In this document: positions 1 through 11,492 of the stretch, in pieces | Numbering within the stretch: position 1 is the stretch's first letter | How the letters are laid out: each line of letters opens with the position of its first letter | Source of the DNA: Methylobacterium sp. Leaf465 | Lineage (GTDB): Bacteria; Pseudomonadota; Alphaproteobacteria; Rhizobiales; Beijerinckiaceae | Assembly: GCF_001424705.1 (NCBI RefSeq) | Contig: NZ_LMRA01000012.1 | Location: forward strand, 90,370-154,369 | DNA: 64,000 nt | Reading direction: 5' to 3' | Translations under genes and position numbers: made by a program | The notes under the pieces: model-generated | Told to the model about the DNA's origin: nothing | Seen by the model: only the letters and a program-made list of their open reading frames with translations | The model's database searches: none

Positions 1-2404
<2,404 letters not shown>

Positions 2405-2654
2405 GGCGTTCTGTTTCCTCGCGAGCGGTTGGTCGAACACGCGCAGGCATAACCTGCGCCACGAAAACACGTGTTCGGCTGGGAGCGCTATGAAGCGCGC
2501 GCCGCCCCGGGGGTGCCCGGATAGGATGTTGCGCGAAGGGCGATTTGGACGCCCTGAAATCTCGCGCGGCGCAGCCTGCGCGCGTTATAGAACACTTCGA
2601 AACTGGCCGCTACCGGGCGCCTGACAGCGCGTGGGATCTGTTCGGAGGGCGGGT

Positions 2655-2792
2655 CTACGCCGCGACCAGATGCGCCAGATCCGCCCCCTCGGCCACATGC
2701 CGGGATGCGTCGAGGATCTCGCTTCCGACGATCCTCGCCTCTGCGAGCTGCACGTCGAGGGCGTCGGTCTCGGCGTCATATCGGGACGTCAT
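2655..2792 (-). pseudogene. DUF2283-like fragment, 45 aa, internally shortened
   Basis: The 45-residue reading frame starts MTSRYDAETDALDVQLAEA and continues RIVGSEILDASRHV. Both pieces resemble the two ends of DUF2283 domains (a YDxExDALY-type start and a GRIVGxEILDAS-type end). The central strand that normally joins them is missing, so this is probably a decayed copy. It lies alone in the divergent gap between acnA and ccmA and has no clear partner. It could be a short functional variant. Confidence is modest because it is so small. Confidence 0.4.
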
Positions 2793-3164
2793 CGGCTCGG
2801 GGCCTTCGCCCACGATCGAGGAAGGCGGTGATGAAAGGGAAGGTCGAGAGCGATCGTACCACGAAAGCCACGCGAAGCTCGGGAGCGTCCGATCCACAGC
2901 CGTCGAGAGCGAGAGGGCTCGAATAGCACGTTTGGGATGCGCTCCGGCATGCCGGCCCGGATCGCGGTCGCCACGGTGCTCCCCGGCTCCGGATGGTGCG
3001 ACGGACCGTGCGACCGTCGGCTGGGTCCATTTTGCGTGCCCGGGTCTCGCCACCGAACGATCCGCGTGCGATGGGCGAAGCGCCGGGGGACGGAGACCGC
3101 ACATTCCTTCGTTCGGTCTTTTCGACAGGCGCCACCTCTTGAGGCTCATGATTCAGGACCCCCC
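2793..3164. other. Gap upstream of ccmA with no gene recognised
   Basis: About 370 bases between the DUF2283-like remnant and ccmA. Several overlapping open frames run through it, but none resembles a known family. It should hold the ccmA promoter and perhaps part of the acnA upstream region. I could not pick a convincing promoter by eye. Confidence 0.4.
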
Positions 3165-3821
3165 GTGCGGCTGACCGCTCAAGACCTCGCCGTCCGCCGG
3201 TCCGGCCGCCGCATCTTCGCGAACCTGTCCTTCGCCCTCGGGCCGGGGGAGGCGCTGATGGTCACCGGGCGGAACGGGGCCGGCAAGTCGACGCTGCTCG
3301 CGGTGCTGGCCGGCCGGCTCAAGCCCGAGGCCGGGACCGTCGCGGCGAGCGAGGTCGGCGAGGCGACCCTGTCCGAGTGCCTGCACGTGGTCGGCCACCG
3401 CGACGGGCTGAAGAGCCCGCTGACGGCGGAGGAGAACCTCGCCTTCGCCCGCGACCTCCTCGGCGCGCCGACCGCGACCCCGCGGGCGGCCCTGGAGGAA
3501 CTCGGCCTCGGCCACGCCCTGCGGCTTCCCGTGGCCTATCTCTCCGCCGGCCAGCGCCGGCGGGTGGCGCTGGCCCGCCTCCTGGTCTGCCGGCGCCCGC
3601 TCTGGCTCCTCGACGAGCCGACGGCCGCCCTCGATGCCGCCTCGCAGGCGGTCCTGGCCGGGATGATGGCGCGGCACCGGGCGACGGGCGGCCTCGTCAT
3701 CGCGGCGACGCACCAGGCCCTCGGCCTCGCCGACGCCCAGGAACTGCGGATCGAGGCGCCCGCACCCGCCCCACCGACGCTGGCCCGGACGACGGTCGCG
3801 GCCGACGAGGTCTGGTGGTGA
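3165..3821 (+). CDS. ccmA: Heme exporter ATP-binding protein CcmA
   Basis: ATPase subunit of the CcmAB(CD) complex of System I cytochrome c maturation, which releases holo-CcmE at the inner membrane. The product is 218 aa, the usual size. Walker A reads GRNGAGKST, the signature LSAGQRRRVALAR, and Walker B WLLDEPTAALD, followed by the H-loop ATHQ. The start is taken as GTG 3165: AGGA lies six bases upstream, and the product then begins VRLTAQDLAVRR like other CcmA proteins. Longer in-frame starts would add a non-homologous arginine-rich stretch. The stop overlaps the ccmB start (TGATG), so translation is probably coupled. Confidence 0.93.
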   Translation: MRLTAQDLAVRRSGRRIFANLSFALGPGEALMVTGRNGAGKSTLLAVLAGRLKPEAGTVAASEVGEATLSECLHVVGHRDGLKSPLTAEENLAFARDLLGAPTATPRAALEELGLGHALRLPVAYLSAGQRRRVALARLLVCRRPLWLLDEPTAALDAASQAVLAGMMARHRATGGLVIAATHQALGLADAQELRIEAPAPAPPTLARTTVAADEVWW

Positions 3822-4486
3822 TGCGCGCCCTGAGGGCCCTCGTCGCCCGCGACCTCGCCCTCGCCGCCCGCGTCGGCGGCTCGGGGGCGCTCTCCCTCGT
3901 GTTCTTCCTGATGATCGTCGCCCTGGTGCCGTTCGCCCTCGGCCCCGACCTGAACCTGCTGTCGCGGATCGGCCCGGCGATCCTCTGGCTCGCCGCCGTG
4001 CTCTCGACCCTGATCGGCCTCGACCGCCTGTTCCAGGCTGACGAGGAGGACGGCTCCCTCGACCTGATGACCGGCTCGCCGGCCCCCCTCGAGGGCGTGG
4101 TGCTCGCCAAGGTGCTGGCCCACTGGCTCACCACCGGCCTGCCCCTCGCCCTCGCCTCGCCCCTCTTCGGGCTCCTCGTCGCCCTCGATGGCCGGGCGAT
4201 GGCGGCGACCGCCCTCACCCTCCTGGTGGGCACCCCGGCCCTGACCTTCGTGGGCGCGGTCGGCGCGGCCCTCACCGCCTCGATCCGCCGGGGCGGCCTC
4301 ATCCTGGCGGTCGTGGTGCTGCCGCTGATGATCCCGACGCTGATCTTCGGCGTCTCGGCGAGTGAATCGGCCCTCGGCGGCACCGTCCCGTTCACCACGC
4401 CGCTGGCCATCCTGTGCGCCCTCAGCCTGATCGCGGGCGTGATCGGGACGCTCGCCGCCGCCGCGGCCCTGCGCTGGTCGGAATAG
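3821..4486 (+). CDS. ccmB: Heme exporter membrane protein CcmB
   Basis: Inner-membrane partner of CcmA in cytochrome c maturation; 221 aa, the standard length. It starts MRALRALVARDLALAARVGG and has about six hydrophobic segments. The conserved region FQADEEDGSLDLMTGSPAPLE follows the second segment, and the family signature around PLMIPTLIFGV is present. The ATG overlaps the ccmA stop by one base. No ccmC, ccmD or ccmG follows; the next gene is convergent. The rest of the pathway must therefore be encoded elsewhere, as in some other Rhizobiales. Confidence 0.95.
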   Translation: MRALRALVARDLALAARVGGSGALSLVFFLMIVALVPFALGPDLNLLSRIGPAILWLAAVLSTLIGLDRLFQADEEDGSLDLMTGSPAPLEGVVLAKVLAHWLTTGLPLALASPLFGLLVALDGRAMAATALTLLVGTPALTFVGAVGAALTASIRRGGLILAVVVLPLMIPTLIFGVSASESALGGTVPFTTPLAILCALSLIAGVIGTLAAAAALRWSE

Positions 4487-4490
4487 GGCG

Positions 4491-5666
4491 TCAGGCGATC
4501 GCCGGGGTCCCCCGCAGGCCTGCGACCCGGACCTCCGGCGGCGCGGGGTGGGCGGGCCGCGCCCGGTCCGGGCGCCCGGCGATGCGCAGGGCGATGCCGA
4601 CGAACAGCGCGATCATGCCGGCCTCCAGAAGCAGCAGGGGAAGCCAGGCGGCGTCCAGGGGAATGGCGGCCAGATCCAGCGCCTCGCTGGCGAGCACGGC
4701 CCCGATCGCGCCGGCGGTGAAGACCGGCAAGGACCGGCGGCCGAGGCGGGTCAACGGGTGGTCGCGCGGCACCTGGTGCAGCAGGCGGATGAGCGGCGCG
4801 CGCGGCAGGGCCATCACCAGGTAGGCCAGGGCGAGAACGTGCAGGACGCGCAGGGGCGACTGGTAGGTCTTGCTCGCGCCGAGCCAGAAGGCGTCGTTGC
4901 GCGTCGCGGCCCAGTCCGCGGCCGCCGGCCAGAGACGAACCACGGCCACCGCCAGGACGAGGTAGCCGACGAGGTAGCCCAGGGCGAGGCCGGTCAGCCC
5001 CCGGGGACGCGGCAGGGCGACGCCGTCGACCAGGCCCTGCCCGATGGTGATCCCCAGGGCGAAGATCAGGGTCCAGGGCAGGATCGTCAGCGCGAAGGGC
5101 GCGCCCGAGAGGCTGTTGCTCAGCACCAGATGGAAGTGGCCGGCCGCGATCCAGAGCAGCAGTGCCGGCGGCAGGGGCGCCCAGAACCGCCACCCGGCGA
5201 GGCGCAGCAGGATCGGGGCGATCAGCATCAGGGCCACGTACAGGCGCAGGACGGACGAGTAGCCCACCGTCTGGCGGAGGGTCAGGGCATGGCTCAACAG
5301 GTTCGGGAAGCCGTGGTCCCGCAGCAGGGCGGTGTCCTGCGCGTGCACGCCCGTCACGCCTCGAAGGGCGAGGATGGCCGCCAGGAGACCGAGCGTCGCG
5401 AAGACGATGACCAGTTCGAAGGCGTAGATCCGGGCCGCCCGCCGCCACAGATGGGCGACGATGTCCGGCAGGCGGCGCCGCGAGGCTTGGCTCCCCGCGA
5501 GGGCGATGGAGATGCCGCTGAGCAGGACGAAGATGTCGGCGCTGTCGGAGAAGCCGAGCCGGGAGGGCGACACGGCCGAGACGGCGCCGTCCTGGATGTG
5601 GTTCACGAAGATGTTGATCAGGCACAGACCGCGAATGGCGTCGATCGTCGTTCTTCGCTGCGGCAT
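4491..5666 (-). CDS. OpgC-family membrane acyltransferase
   Basis: A 391-residue integral membrane protein with about ten hydrophobic helices. Its N-terminus MPQRRTTIDAIRGLCLINIFVNHI is typical of the OpgC domain family, whose founding member succinylates osmoregulated periplasmic glucans. The early DAIRG followed by NH is the conserved acyltransferase-3-like signature. The C-terminal ~25 residues are Pro/Ala/Arg-rich and cytosolic. It converges on ccmB with only four bases between the stops. No glucan synthase lies nearby, so the substrate cannot be inferred from context. The family call is firm; the acceptor is unknown. Confidence 0.85.
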   Translation of the reverse strand: MPQRRTTIDAIRGLCLINIFVNHIQDGAVSAVSPSRLGFSDSADIFVLLSGISIALAGSQASRRRLPDIVAHLWRRAARIYAFELVIVFATLGLLAAILALRGVTGVHAQDTALLRDHGFPNLLSHALTLRQTVGYSSVLRLYVALMLIAPILLRLAGWRFWAPLPPALLLWIAAGHFHLVLSNSLSGAPFALTILPWTLIFALGITIGQGLVDGVALPRPRGLTGLALGYLVGYLVLAVAVVRLWPAAADWAATRNDAFWLGASKTYQSPLRVLHVLALAYLVMALPRAPLIRLLHQVPRDHPLTRLGRRSLPVFTAGAIGAVLASEALDLAAIPLDAAWLPLLLLEAGMIALFVGIALRIAGRPDRARPAHPAPPEVRVAGLRGTPAIA

Positions 5667-5742
5667 GCCTCGCCCCGATGCGGCCTACACGCACCGATCG
5701 TAGGGCGGAGGGCTTAAGGTTGTGTTGCAACCTCCGGACGTG

Positions 5743-5775
5743 GGCCCGGGGAACGGTTGGGCCGTTCCCCGGGCC
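5743..5775 (-). terminator. Strong GC hairpin after the beta-propeller genes
   Basis: A perfect 14-bp inverted repeat (GGCCCGGGGAACGG and its complement) with a 5-base loop. It lies 16 bases past the stop of the leftward MRJP gene. There is no T-run, so it may act as an RNA 3'-end stabiliser or an atypical terminator. It separates that operon from the OpgC gene. Confidence 0.6.
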
Positions 5776-5790
5776 GAGGCCTCGTGCGCC

Positions 5791-7011
5791 TCACGCCGGA
5801 TCGGCGTCGATCCGCATCCGCAGGATGGCGTAGGGCGGCGCCTGCAGGTCCTTGCCGCCGTTGTATTCCGGGCGTCGGTTCACCTGGGCGGACGAGATGT
5901 GGAGCCAGCGGTCGGGGGTGATCCAGAACGTGTCGGCCCAGATCAGGCGCGGATCGGAGGCGATGATCGTGACGGTGCCGTCGGGGTCGCGCCGGCCGAC
6001 CGCGTTGAACTCCTGCAGGGCGAGGTAGACCCGGTCCTTGGAATCCGTGGTCAGGCCGCCGGTCATGCCCTTCTCGCCGAGATCCGTGACGCCGGCCGCC
6101 ACGGCCCCGTCGCTGGCCCCGGGATCGAGGAGCGCGGCGGTCTCCACAGCGTAGAGGCGGCGCCCGATCAGGGGCGCGTAGTAGAGGCGCCGGCCGTCGG
6201 GGCTGAGCGCGATGCCGTTGGCGCCGCCCTGGACCGGGCGCGGCGGCCCCTCCCCCTTCCGCTGCACCACCGGGCGGTCCTCGACGATCTTGAGGAGGCC
6301 CTTCTGCGACCGGGTGCTGGCATGGCCCGCGAGGCGTCGCACCACCCGGCCGCTGGCGAGGTCGACGGCCAGGATGGCGCCCTCCCCGTCCTGGCCCTGG
6401 TCGGTGACGTAGGCGCGGGCGTACCCGTCGCGGATGTCCACCCGCAGGTCGTTGAGCGACGAGGTCGGGGTGATGCCGGCCTCCAGGGGCACCACGCGGC
6501 GGATGCGGTTGTCGGCGAGATCGATCTGCACGAGCTTCGCGCCGCCCTTCACCGGCGGGCCGGAGCCGTCCGGCAGGCCGGCATCGAGGCACCACAGGGT
6601 GTCGTCGCGGTCGAAGACGCCGTTGGGCACGTGGAACAGGCGCGCCTGCGGCTGCTCCGGGTCGGGCTGGTTCGTCGGCAGGTCCGGGTAGGGCCGGACC
6701 TCCCCGTCCGCCAGCACCTCGCCCAGGGTGTAGGGCACCGTCGCGGTGAAGCGGGGCATCATCACGAAGCGCCGGCCGCCGGCCGAGATGGCGAGGCCGG
6801 TGGGGGTCGAGGGGGCGTTCGCCGTGAACGCGAGTTCGAGCCCGCCCGCCGCCCGGTGGGTGGCGACCTCGGAGGACGGCGCGGCCGCGGCCTCGCCGGG
6901 TCGGGCGAGGGCTGCCGTACCGGCGATGCCGGCACCGGCGAAGCCGGCGGCGAGGAGGTCACGGCGAGCGAGCGTCATGGCGGGATCCGGTCGAGCGAGG
7001 ATGGGGGACAT
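5791..7011 (-). CDS. Tat-exported MRJP/yellow-family beta-propeller protein
   Basis: The major royal jelly protein family forms six-bladed propellers related to SMP-30; bacterial members are secreted and of unknown substrate. The product is up to 406 aa. A twin-arginine signal is visible (LARRDLLAAGFAGAGIAG, followed by an Ala-rich cleavage region). Family features include NDLRVD, YVTDQG, GANGIALSPDGRRLYY and WADTFWITPDRWLHI. The longest start (7011) is six bases from the upstream stop; an internal ATG at 6978 would place the RR motif closer to the N-terminus and is equally likely. It is the last gene of a three-propeller cluster. A lactonase or ligand-binding role is possible but unproven. 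Confidence 0.85.
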   Translation of the reverse strand: MSPILARPDPAMTLARRDLLAAGFAGAGIAGTAALARPGEAAAAPSSEVATHRAAGGLELAFTANAPSTPTGLAISAGGRRFVMMPRFTATVPYTLGEVLADGEVRPYPDLPTNQPDPEQPQARLFHVPNGVFDRDDTLWCLDAGLPDGSGPPVKGGAKLVQIDLADNRIRRVVPLEAGITPTSSLNDLRVDIRDGYARAYVTDQGQDGEGAILAVDLASGRVVRRLAGHASTRSQKGLLKIVEDRPVVQRKGEGPPRPVQGGANGIALSPDGRRLYYAPLIGRRLYAVETAALLDPGASDGAVAAGVTDLGEKGMTGGLTTDSKDRVYLALQEFNAVGRRDPDGTVTIIASDPRLIWADTFWITPDRWLHISSAQVNRRPEYNGGKDLQAPPYAILRMRIDADPA

Positions 7012-7017
7012 GGCGGG

Positions 7018-8001
7018 TCAGCCCCGGGCGGGGCCGCGCACCTTGAGATCGATCGCGAGGACGTGCGCGCCCGCGCCGATGAAGAGGCGCCGGCCGTCCG
7101 GGCCGCCGAAGGCCACGTTGGCGGCGTCGGTCGCGGTGGCGATGCGTCCGAGGGGCGTGCCGTCGGGCGCATAGATCCGCACACCGTCGAAGCAGGCGGC
7201 ATAGACCCGGCCGTCGGCATCCACCGCGAGGCCGTCCGGCACGCCGGCCTCCACGGTGGCGAAGGGTTCGGGCGCGCCGAGCCTCCGGCCCTCCACCACC
7301 GGGAAGGCCAGGATGGTGCGCGCGCCCTCGGGATTCTTCAGGGCGGCGCTGGTGTCGCTGACGTAGAGGCGCGTCCCGTCCGGGCTGAAGGCGATGCCGT
7401 TGGGCTGGCCGACGGCGTCGGTCATGCCCTCGACCCGGCCGGCCGGGTCGATCCGGTAGACCCGCCGGGCCCCTTGCGCCGGCGGCGCCATCAGGCCCTC
7501 GTCGGGCATGGTGATTCCGAAGACGGGGTCGGTGAACCAGATCGCGCCGTCCGGGGCCAGGGCGGCGTCGTTCGGGGAATTCAGCGGCCGGCCCGCGAAG
7601 GCGTCGGCCAGCACCGTGAGGCGGCCGTCCGGCTCCCGCCGCACCACCCGCCGCCCGCGATGCTCGCAGGTGACGAGGCGGCCCTCGGCGTCGAGCGTGT
7701 TGCCGTTGGCGTTGTTCGAGGGGTCGCGAAACACGCCGGTGCCGCCGTCGTCGGCGATCCGGATCATCCGGTTGGCCCGGACATCGCTGACGATCAGGCC
7801 GCCGAGGCCCGGGGCGTAGCACAGGCCCTCGCACCAGCGCCCGCCGGCATAGAGGGTGCGCAGCACCGCGCCGGGATCGACCACCTCGCTCAGCCGCGGA
7901 TCGTCGACCCGGACGATGGGGGCCGCTGCGGCCGGCCAGGCACGCAGGGCGAGGGCCGCTCCCGCGCCGCCGAGCAGCGCGCGTCGTCGTATCGTCGGCA
8001 T
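7018..8001 (-). CDS. SMP-30/gluconolactonase-family beta-propeller protein
   Basis: About 327 aa. The N-terminus MPTIRRRALLGGAGAALALRAWPAAAAP is a Tat-like signal peptide, so the protein should act in the periplasm. SMP-30/LRE family features are clear: SNNANGNTLDAEGRLVTCEHRGRRV, NSPNDAALAPDGAIWFTDP, QPNGIAFSPDGTRLYVSDT and PDGLAVDADGRVYAA. The Glu, Asn and Asp residues expected to bind the metal lie within these motifs. Members hydrolyse sugar lactones such as gluconolactone; the substrate here is not evident. ATG 8001 was chosen because the longer frame adds 44 residues of non-homologous Pro/Arg-rich sequence. The stop is six bases before the longest start of the next propeller gene. Confidence 0.9.
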   Translation of the reverse strand: MPTIRRRALLGGAGAALALRAWPAAAAPIVRVDDPRLSEVVDPGAVLRTLYAGGRWCEGLCYAPGLGGLIVSDVRANRMIRIADDGGTGVFRDPSNNANGNTLDAEGRLVTCEHRGRRVVRREPDGRLTVLADAFAGRPLNSPNDAALAPDGAIWFTDPVFGITMPDEGLMAPPAQGARRVYRIDPAGRVEGMTDAVGQPNGIAFSPDGTRLYVSDTSAALKNPEGARTILAFPVVEGRRLGAPEPFATVEAGVPDGLAVDADGRVYAACFDGVRIYAPDGTPLGRIATATDAANVAFGGPDGRRLFIGAGAHVLAIDLKVRGPARG

Positions 8002-8066
8002 CGGTCCTCGATGGGCTGCGGGTGCGATGAGCGCGCCGCCGCGTGGCCGGGGCGGCGCGGGACGGG

Positions 8067-9356
8067 TCAGCGCGCGGCCGGCGCGGGGGCGGTCGAGCCG
8101 GTGGCGTCCGGGGTCCCCGGCTTGAAGCTCCACAACTCCGTCGGCAGGGCCGCCGGCGCATCGGGCTTGTAGAAGGCCGAGTCCTGGATGCGCGAGGTGG
8201 TGACGTAGAGCGTCCCGTCGGGCCCTTCCGCGAAGGTGTCGGGCCAGCGCAGGCGCGCGTCCTGCACCACGGTGCTCAGGGTGTTCCCCTTCGCCGAGAG
8301 GTCGCGCACCTTGATCGCATCGTCCTGCGGCGAGGTCACGTACATCCGGCCGTCCTTGCGGGCGATGATCAGGCCGTCGGCGGGGCCGTTCTCGCCCACG
8401 ATCTCGATGCGGCCCGACACGCTCTTGTCGGCCAGCGCGGTCGGCATCAGCGCGGTGGTGATGCTCCCCGCGAGCGTCTCGGTGGGCAGGCTGTAGAGCG
8501 TCTTGCCCTTGATCGCCTGCCAGTACAGCGTCTTGCCGTCGGGGGAGAGGGCGATGCCGTCGGCGGCGAACTCGACGCCGCGCCCGTCCGGCCGGCGCAG
8601 GGGCTTGCCGTCATAGGTCACGGTGACGCCCGTGTCGGGTTGGGTCGACGGGTCGCCGTCGAGGACCCGGTGGGCCCGGCCGCTGTCGAGGTCGACCACC
8701 ACCAGGGCGCCCCGGGCGCCGGAATCGGTGAGGTAGGCGGTCTTGCCGTCGGGGGAGAAGCGCACGTCGTTGAGGTAGGAGCCCTGCGGCGCCACGCTCT
8801 CGTCGAACGCGATGGTGCGCGCGGGCTGGTTGGTCTTCAGGTCGATCTCGACGAGCTTGGGACCGCCGGGCACCAGAGCCGCCATGGCGGGGGCGGCCGG
8901 ATCGAGGACCCAGAGGTTGCCGTTCGGGCTCGCCACCACGCTCTGGACGCAGACCCAGTGATCCTTGGCCGAGATTTCGTCCTTCTTGGCGTTGCGCCAG
9001 GAGTTCCAGGCCGCATCCGGGAACGGCACCAGCTTGCCGTCCTTCAATTCGGCCACCGACACCGCGGTGTCCTCGGTCCAGCGCGGGAAGTTCACGAAGA
9101 TCCGCCCGTCCTTGGAGACGGTGACCCCTGTCACCTGGTGGTCGAAGCTCGCCACCTTCGTGAGCGTCGCCGTCGGCGCGGCGGCGGCGGCGGCGGCGGC
9201 GCCCTGCGCCAGGACCGAGCGGGGGAGGAAGACGACCCCGGGGAGGAGGACGGCGCCCAGGAGGGCCGCGGCGCGCGTCCGGCCCCGCCGCCGGGGGCGG
9301 GCCGAGAGGCGCGGCGGGGCGGCGAAGATCGGACGGTCGGACTGATGGTGCGTCAT
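8067..9356 (-). CDS. Exported MRJP/yellow-family beta-propeller protein
   Basis: First gene of the propeller cluster, about 429 aa from ATG 9356. After a basic N-region there is a hydrophobic signal segment (AAALLGAVLLPGVVFLPRSVLAQ), then a poly-Ala linker and the mature domain. Family features include VSKDGRIFVNFPRW, SYLNDVRFSPDGKTAYLTDSG, FAADGIALSPDGKTLYWQ and RWPDTFAEGPDGTLYVTTS. It is clearly related to the MRJP protein at 5.8-7.0 kb, but not as a recent duplicate. An upstream in-frame start (9401) would lengthen the N-terminus by 15 residues and lies in a short tandem CCAGGG-containing stretch. Function is unknown; periplasmic substrate binding or lactone hydrolysis are possibilities. 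Confidence 0.85.
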   Translation of the reverse strand: MTHHQSDRPIFAAPPRLSARPRRRGRTRAAALLGAVLLPGVVFLPRSVLAQGAAAAAAAAPTATLTKVASFDHQVTGVTVSKDGRIFVNFPRWTEDTAVSVAELKDGKLVPFPDAAWNSWRNAKKDEISAKDHWVCVQSVVASPNGNLWVLDPAAPAMAALVPGGPKLVEIDLKTNQPARTIAFDESVAPQGSYLNDVRFSPDGKTAYLTDSGARGALVVVDLDSGRAHRVLDGDPSTQPDTGVTVTYDGKPLRRPDGRGVEFAADGIALSPDGKTLYWQAIKGKTLYSLPTETLAGSITTALMPTALADKSVSGRIEIVGENGPADGLIIARKDGRMYVTSPQDDAIKVRDLSAKGNTLSTVVQDARLRWPDTFAEGPDGTLYVTTSRIQDSAFYKPDAPAALPTELWSFKPGTPDATGSTAPAPAAR

Positions 9357-9735
9357 CGGAACCCTGGAAAATGGAATCCCTGGCATCGGATTCCCTGGCA
9401 TCGCGCCGATCGCACCGTGCGGCGCGATCGTGACGACCTAACGCATGAAGTCTCGGCCAAGGTTCATCCGCCCCGCGACTCGTGAACGGCGGCGCCCCTC
9501 TCCCGCGCGACCGAGCGGCGGCCTCGGATTGCGCGGTTGGCCGGTGTCGCACGGACCCGGCCCGCGTCCGGATGCGAGGGCGCTCGGCACGCTTTCATAT
9601 GTTGTTTTTTGCAAAGTCGTTTCAGGATCTTCGACCGTTAAAGACAAATTCACGGATTGTAATTAAAGTTACGAGCATCAAAATGCGACCCGTCTAGTCG
9701 CGTATCAGTCACCGTTTCCGCGAAAGAAATTGACG
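9357..9735. promoter_or_regulatory. Divergent promoter region between MRJP gene and chemoreceptor
   Basis: About 380 bases without a gene. The part next to the chemoreceptor (9595-9690) is markedly AT-rich for this genome, with runs such as gttttttgcaaag and gtaattaaag. It is therefore the likely promoter zone. I see no textbook -35/-10 pair and no sigma-54 match here. Confidence 0.45.
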
Positions 9736-11205
9736 ATGTTGGGCGCCGGTCTTCGTGCAACACTCGAAGCGCTCGATCGATCGCAAGGTCGAATCGAGTT
9801 CGCGATGGATGGAAGTGTCCAGAGCGCGAACCAGATCTTTCTCGATCTCATCGGCTATACGTTCGCAGAGGTCCGTGGCCGCCCGCACAGCCTGTTCGTC
9901 CCTCCGGAGGAGCGGGACACCCCGGCCTACCGGGCCTTCTGGGACAGCCTGCGCCGGGGCGAGCACCAGGCGCGCGATTTCTGCCGGATCGGCAAGGACG
10001 GCCGCCGGATCTGGATCCGGGCGAGCTACAACCCGATCCTCGATCGCCGCGGCAAGCCGGTGAAGGTGGTGAAGTTCGCCACGGACATCACCGCGCAGGT
10101 GGCGCGCAACGCCGCGTTCGAGGGCCAGATCGCGGCGATCAACCGGTCGCAGGCGGTGATCCACTTCACGCCGGACGGTCTCGTCACCGACGCCAACCCG
10201 AACTTCCTCGCCGCGCTCGGATACACCCTCGACGAGATCAAGGGTCGGCACCACAGCCAGTTCGTGGCGCCGGCGGACCGGGACACGCCGGCCTACGCCG
10301 CCTTCTGGACGGCGCTGGCGGGCGGCGCCTACCAGGCCGGCGAGTTCCGTCGCCTGGCGAAGGGCGGCCGCGAGGTGTGGATCTACGGCGCCTACAATCC
10401 GGTCTTCGGACCCGACGGCCGGGTGGTCTCCGTGGTGAAGTTCGCCAGCGACGTCACCGCCCAGGTCGCCGACCGGCTGCGTCGGCACGAGGGCCAGCAG
10501 GCGATCGACAAGGATCTCGGGGTCATCACCGGCTCGATCTCCGACGTCAGCCATCAGGCGACCCTCACGGCGGAGGCGGCGGCCCAGACCTCCGGCAACG
10601 TCCAGGCGGTGGCGGCCGGCGCCGAGGAGTTCTCGGCCTCCATCGAGGAACTGAGCCGCCACGCGTCCGAGGCGAAGGTCGCGTCCGAGGAGGCGGTGAT
10701 CCGGGCCGAGGAGGCCTCCGGCATCATCGCCGGGCTGACCTCGGCCGCCGACAAGATCGGCGAGGTGATCTCGGTCATCCGCACGATCGCCGACCAGACC
10801 AACCTGCTGGCGCTCAACGCCACCATCGAGGCGGCCCGCGCCGGCGAGGCGGGCCGCGGCTTCGCCGTGGTCGCCGCCGAGGTGAAGGCCCTGGCCAACC
10901 AATCGTCCCGGGCCACGGAGGAGATCGGGACGCAGATCGCGGCTGTGCAGGGCTCCACCACCCAGGCCGTGACCGCGATCGAGGCCATCGCCCGGACGAT
11001 CGGCCATCTCAGCGAGATCTCGCTGAGCGTCTCATCGGCCGTGACCGAGCAGGCCGCGGTGACCCGCGACATGACGATCAACATGCAGAACGCCGCCCGG
11101 AGCGTCGAGGTCGTGCGTCAGAACATGGACGGGATCGCCGCCGCCACGATCGACGTCGACGCCTCGGTGCGCAAGGCCGGCGCCGCGGCCCGCGCCCTGG
11201 CCTGA
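9736..11205 (+). CDS. Cytosolic PAS-PAS methyl-accepting chemotaxis protein
   Basis: A soluble chemoreceptor of 489 aa with no membrane segment. Two tandem PAS domains occupy about residues 5-125 and 127-247. They share the same pattern ([30 protein letters not shown] and its repeat), so they arose by duplication. A methyl-accepting signalling domain fills the rest. Its hairpin tip ([21 protein letters not shown], then [15 protein letters not shown]) lies at about residues 350-390 and should contact CheA/CheW. The PAS domains probably sense redox state or an intracellular ligand. ATG 9736 is preferred over a TTG six bases upstream. No che genes lie nearby, so it is an orphan receptor. Confidence 0.93.
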   Translation: MLGAGLRATLEALDRSQGRIEFAMDGSVQSANQIFLDLIGYTFAEVRGRPHSLFVPPEERDTPAYRAFWDSLRRGEHQARDFCRIGKDGRRIWIRASYNPILDRRGKPVKVVKFATDITAQVARNAAFEGQIAAINRSQAVIHFTPDGLVTDANPNFLAALGYTLDEIKGRHHSQFVAPADRDTPAYAAFWTALAGGAYQAGEFRRLAKGGREVWIYGAYNPVFGPDGRVVSVVKFASDVTAQVADRLRRHEGQQAIDKDLGVITGSISDVSHQATLTAEAAAQTSGNVQAVAAGAEEFSASIEELSRHASEAKVASEEAVIRAEEASGIIAGLTSAADKIGEVISVIRTIADQTNLLALNATIEAARAGEAGRGFAVVAAEVKALANQSSRATEEIGTQIAAVQGSTTQAVTAIEAIARTIGHLSEISLSVSSAVTEQAAVTRDMTINMQNAARSVEVVRQNMDGIAAATIDVDASVRKAGAAARALA

Positions 11206-11222
11206 GGGCCGGTCGAACCGGA

Positions 11223-11402
11223 TCAGTCCGGGCGCGGGCCGCCCCCGGGCTGCATCACCGCCGGCTCGGAGCCCGAGCCGCGCACCCGGCCGCGCAGGGC
11301 CGGCGGCGCGCCCGGCCGTCCGGGTTCGCGCCGCTCGAGGCCGGGCACGACGCGCTCGGTGAGGTCCACGCAGCGGCCGACCAACCACGTCATCCAGTTC
11401 AT
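11223..11402 (-). CDS. Small hypothetical protein, 59 aa
   Basis: Not recognised. The frame starts MNWMTWLVGRCVDLTERVVPG and becomes Pro/Gly/Arg-rich. A GGGAG sequence lies about seven bases before ATG 11402, which supports translation. It ends 17 bases from the convergent chemoreceptor stop. It lies downstream of the response regulator on the same strand, about 90 bases after that stop. It could be a spurious frame in GC-rich DNA. Confidence 0.4.
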   Translation of the reverse strand: MNWMTWLVGRCVDLTERVVPGLERREPGRPGAPPALRGRVRGSGSEPAVMQPGGGPRPD

Positions 11403-11492
11403 CGCGAAGCTCCCAGCCTGACCTGTCTGATAGATCGGGTGTCGCGCCGCCAAAGCGAGGGGGTGGGCCGGAAATATCCGCTCCGCCGCCCG

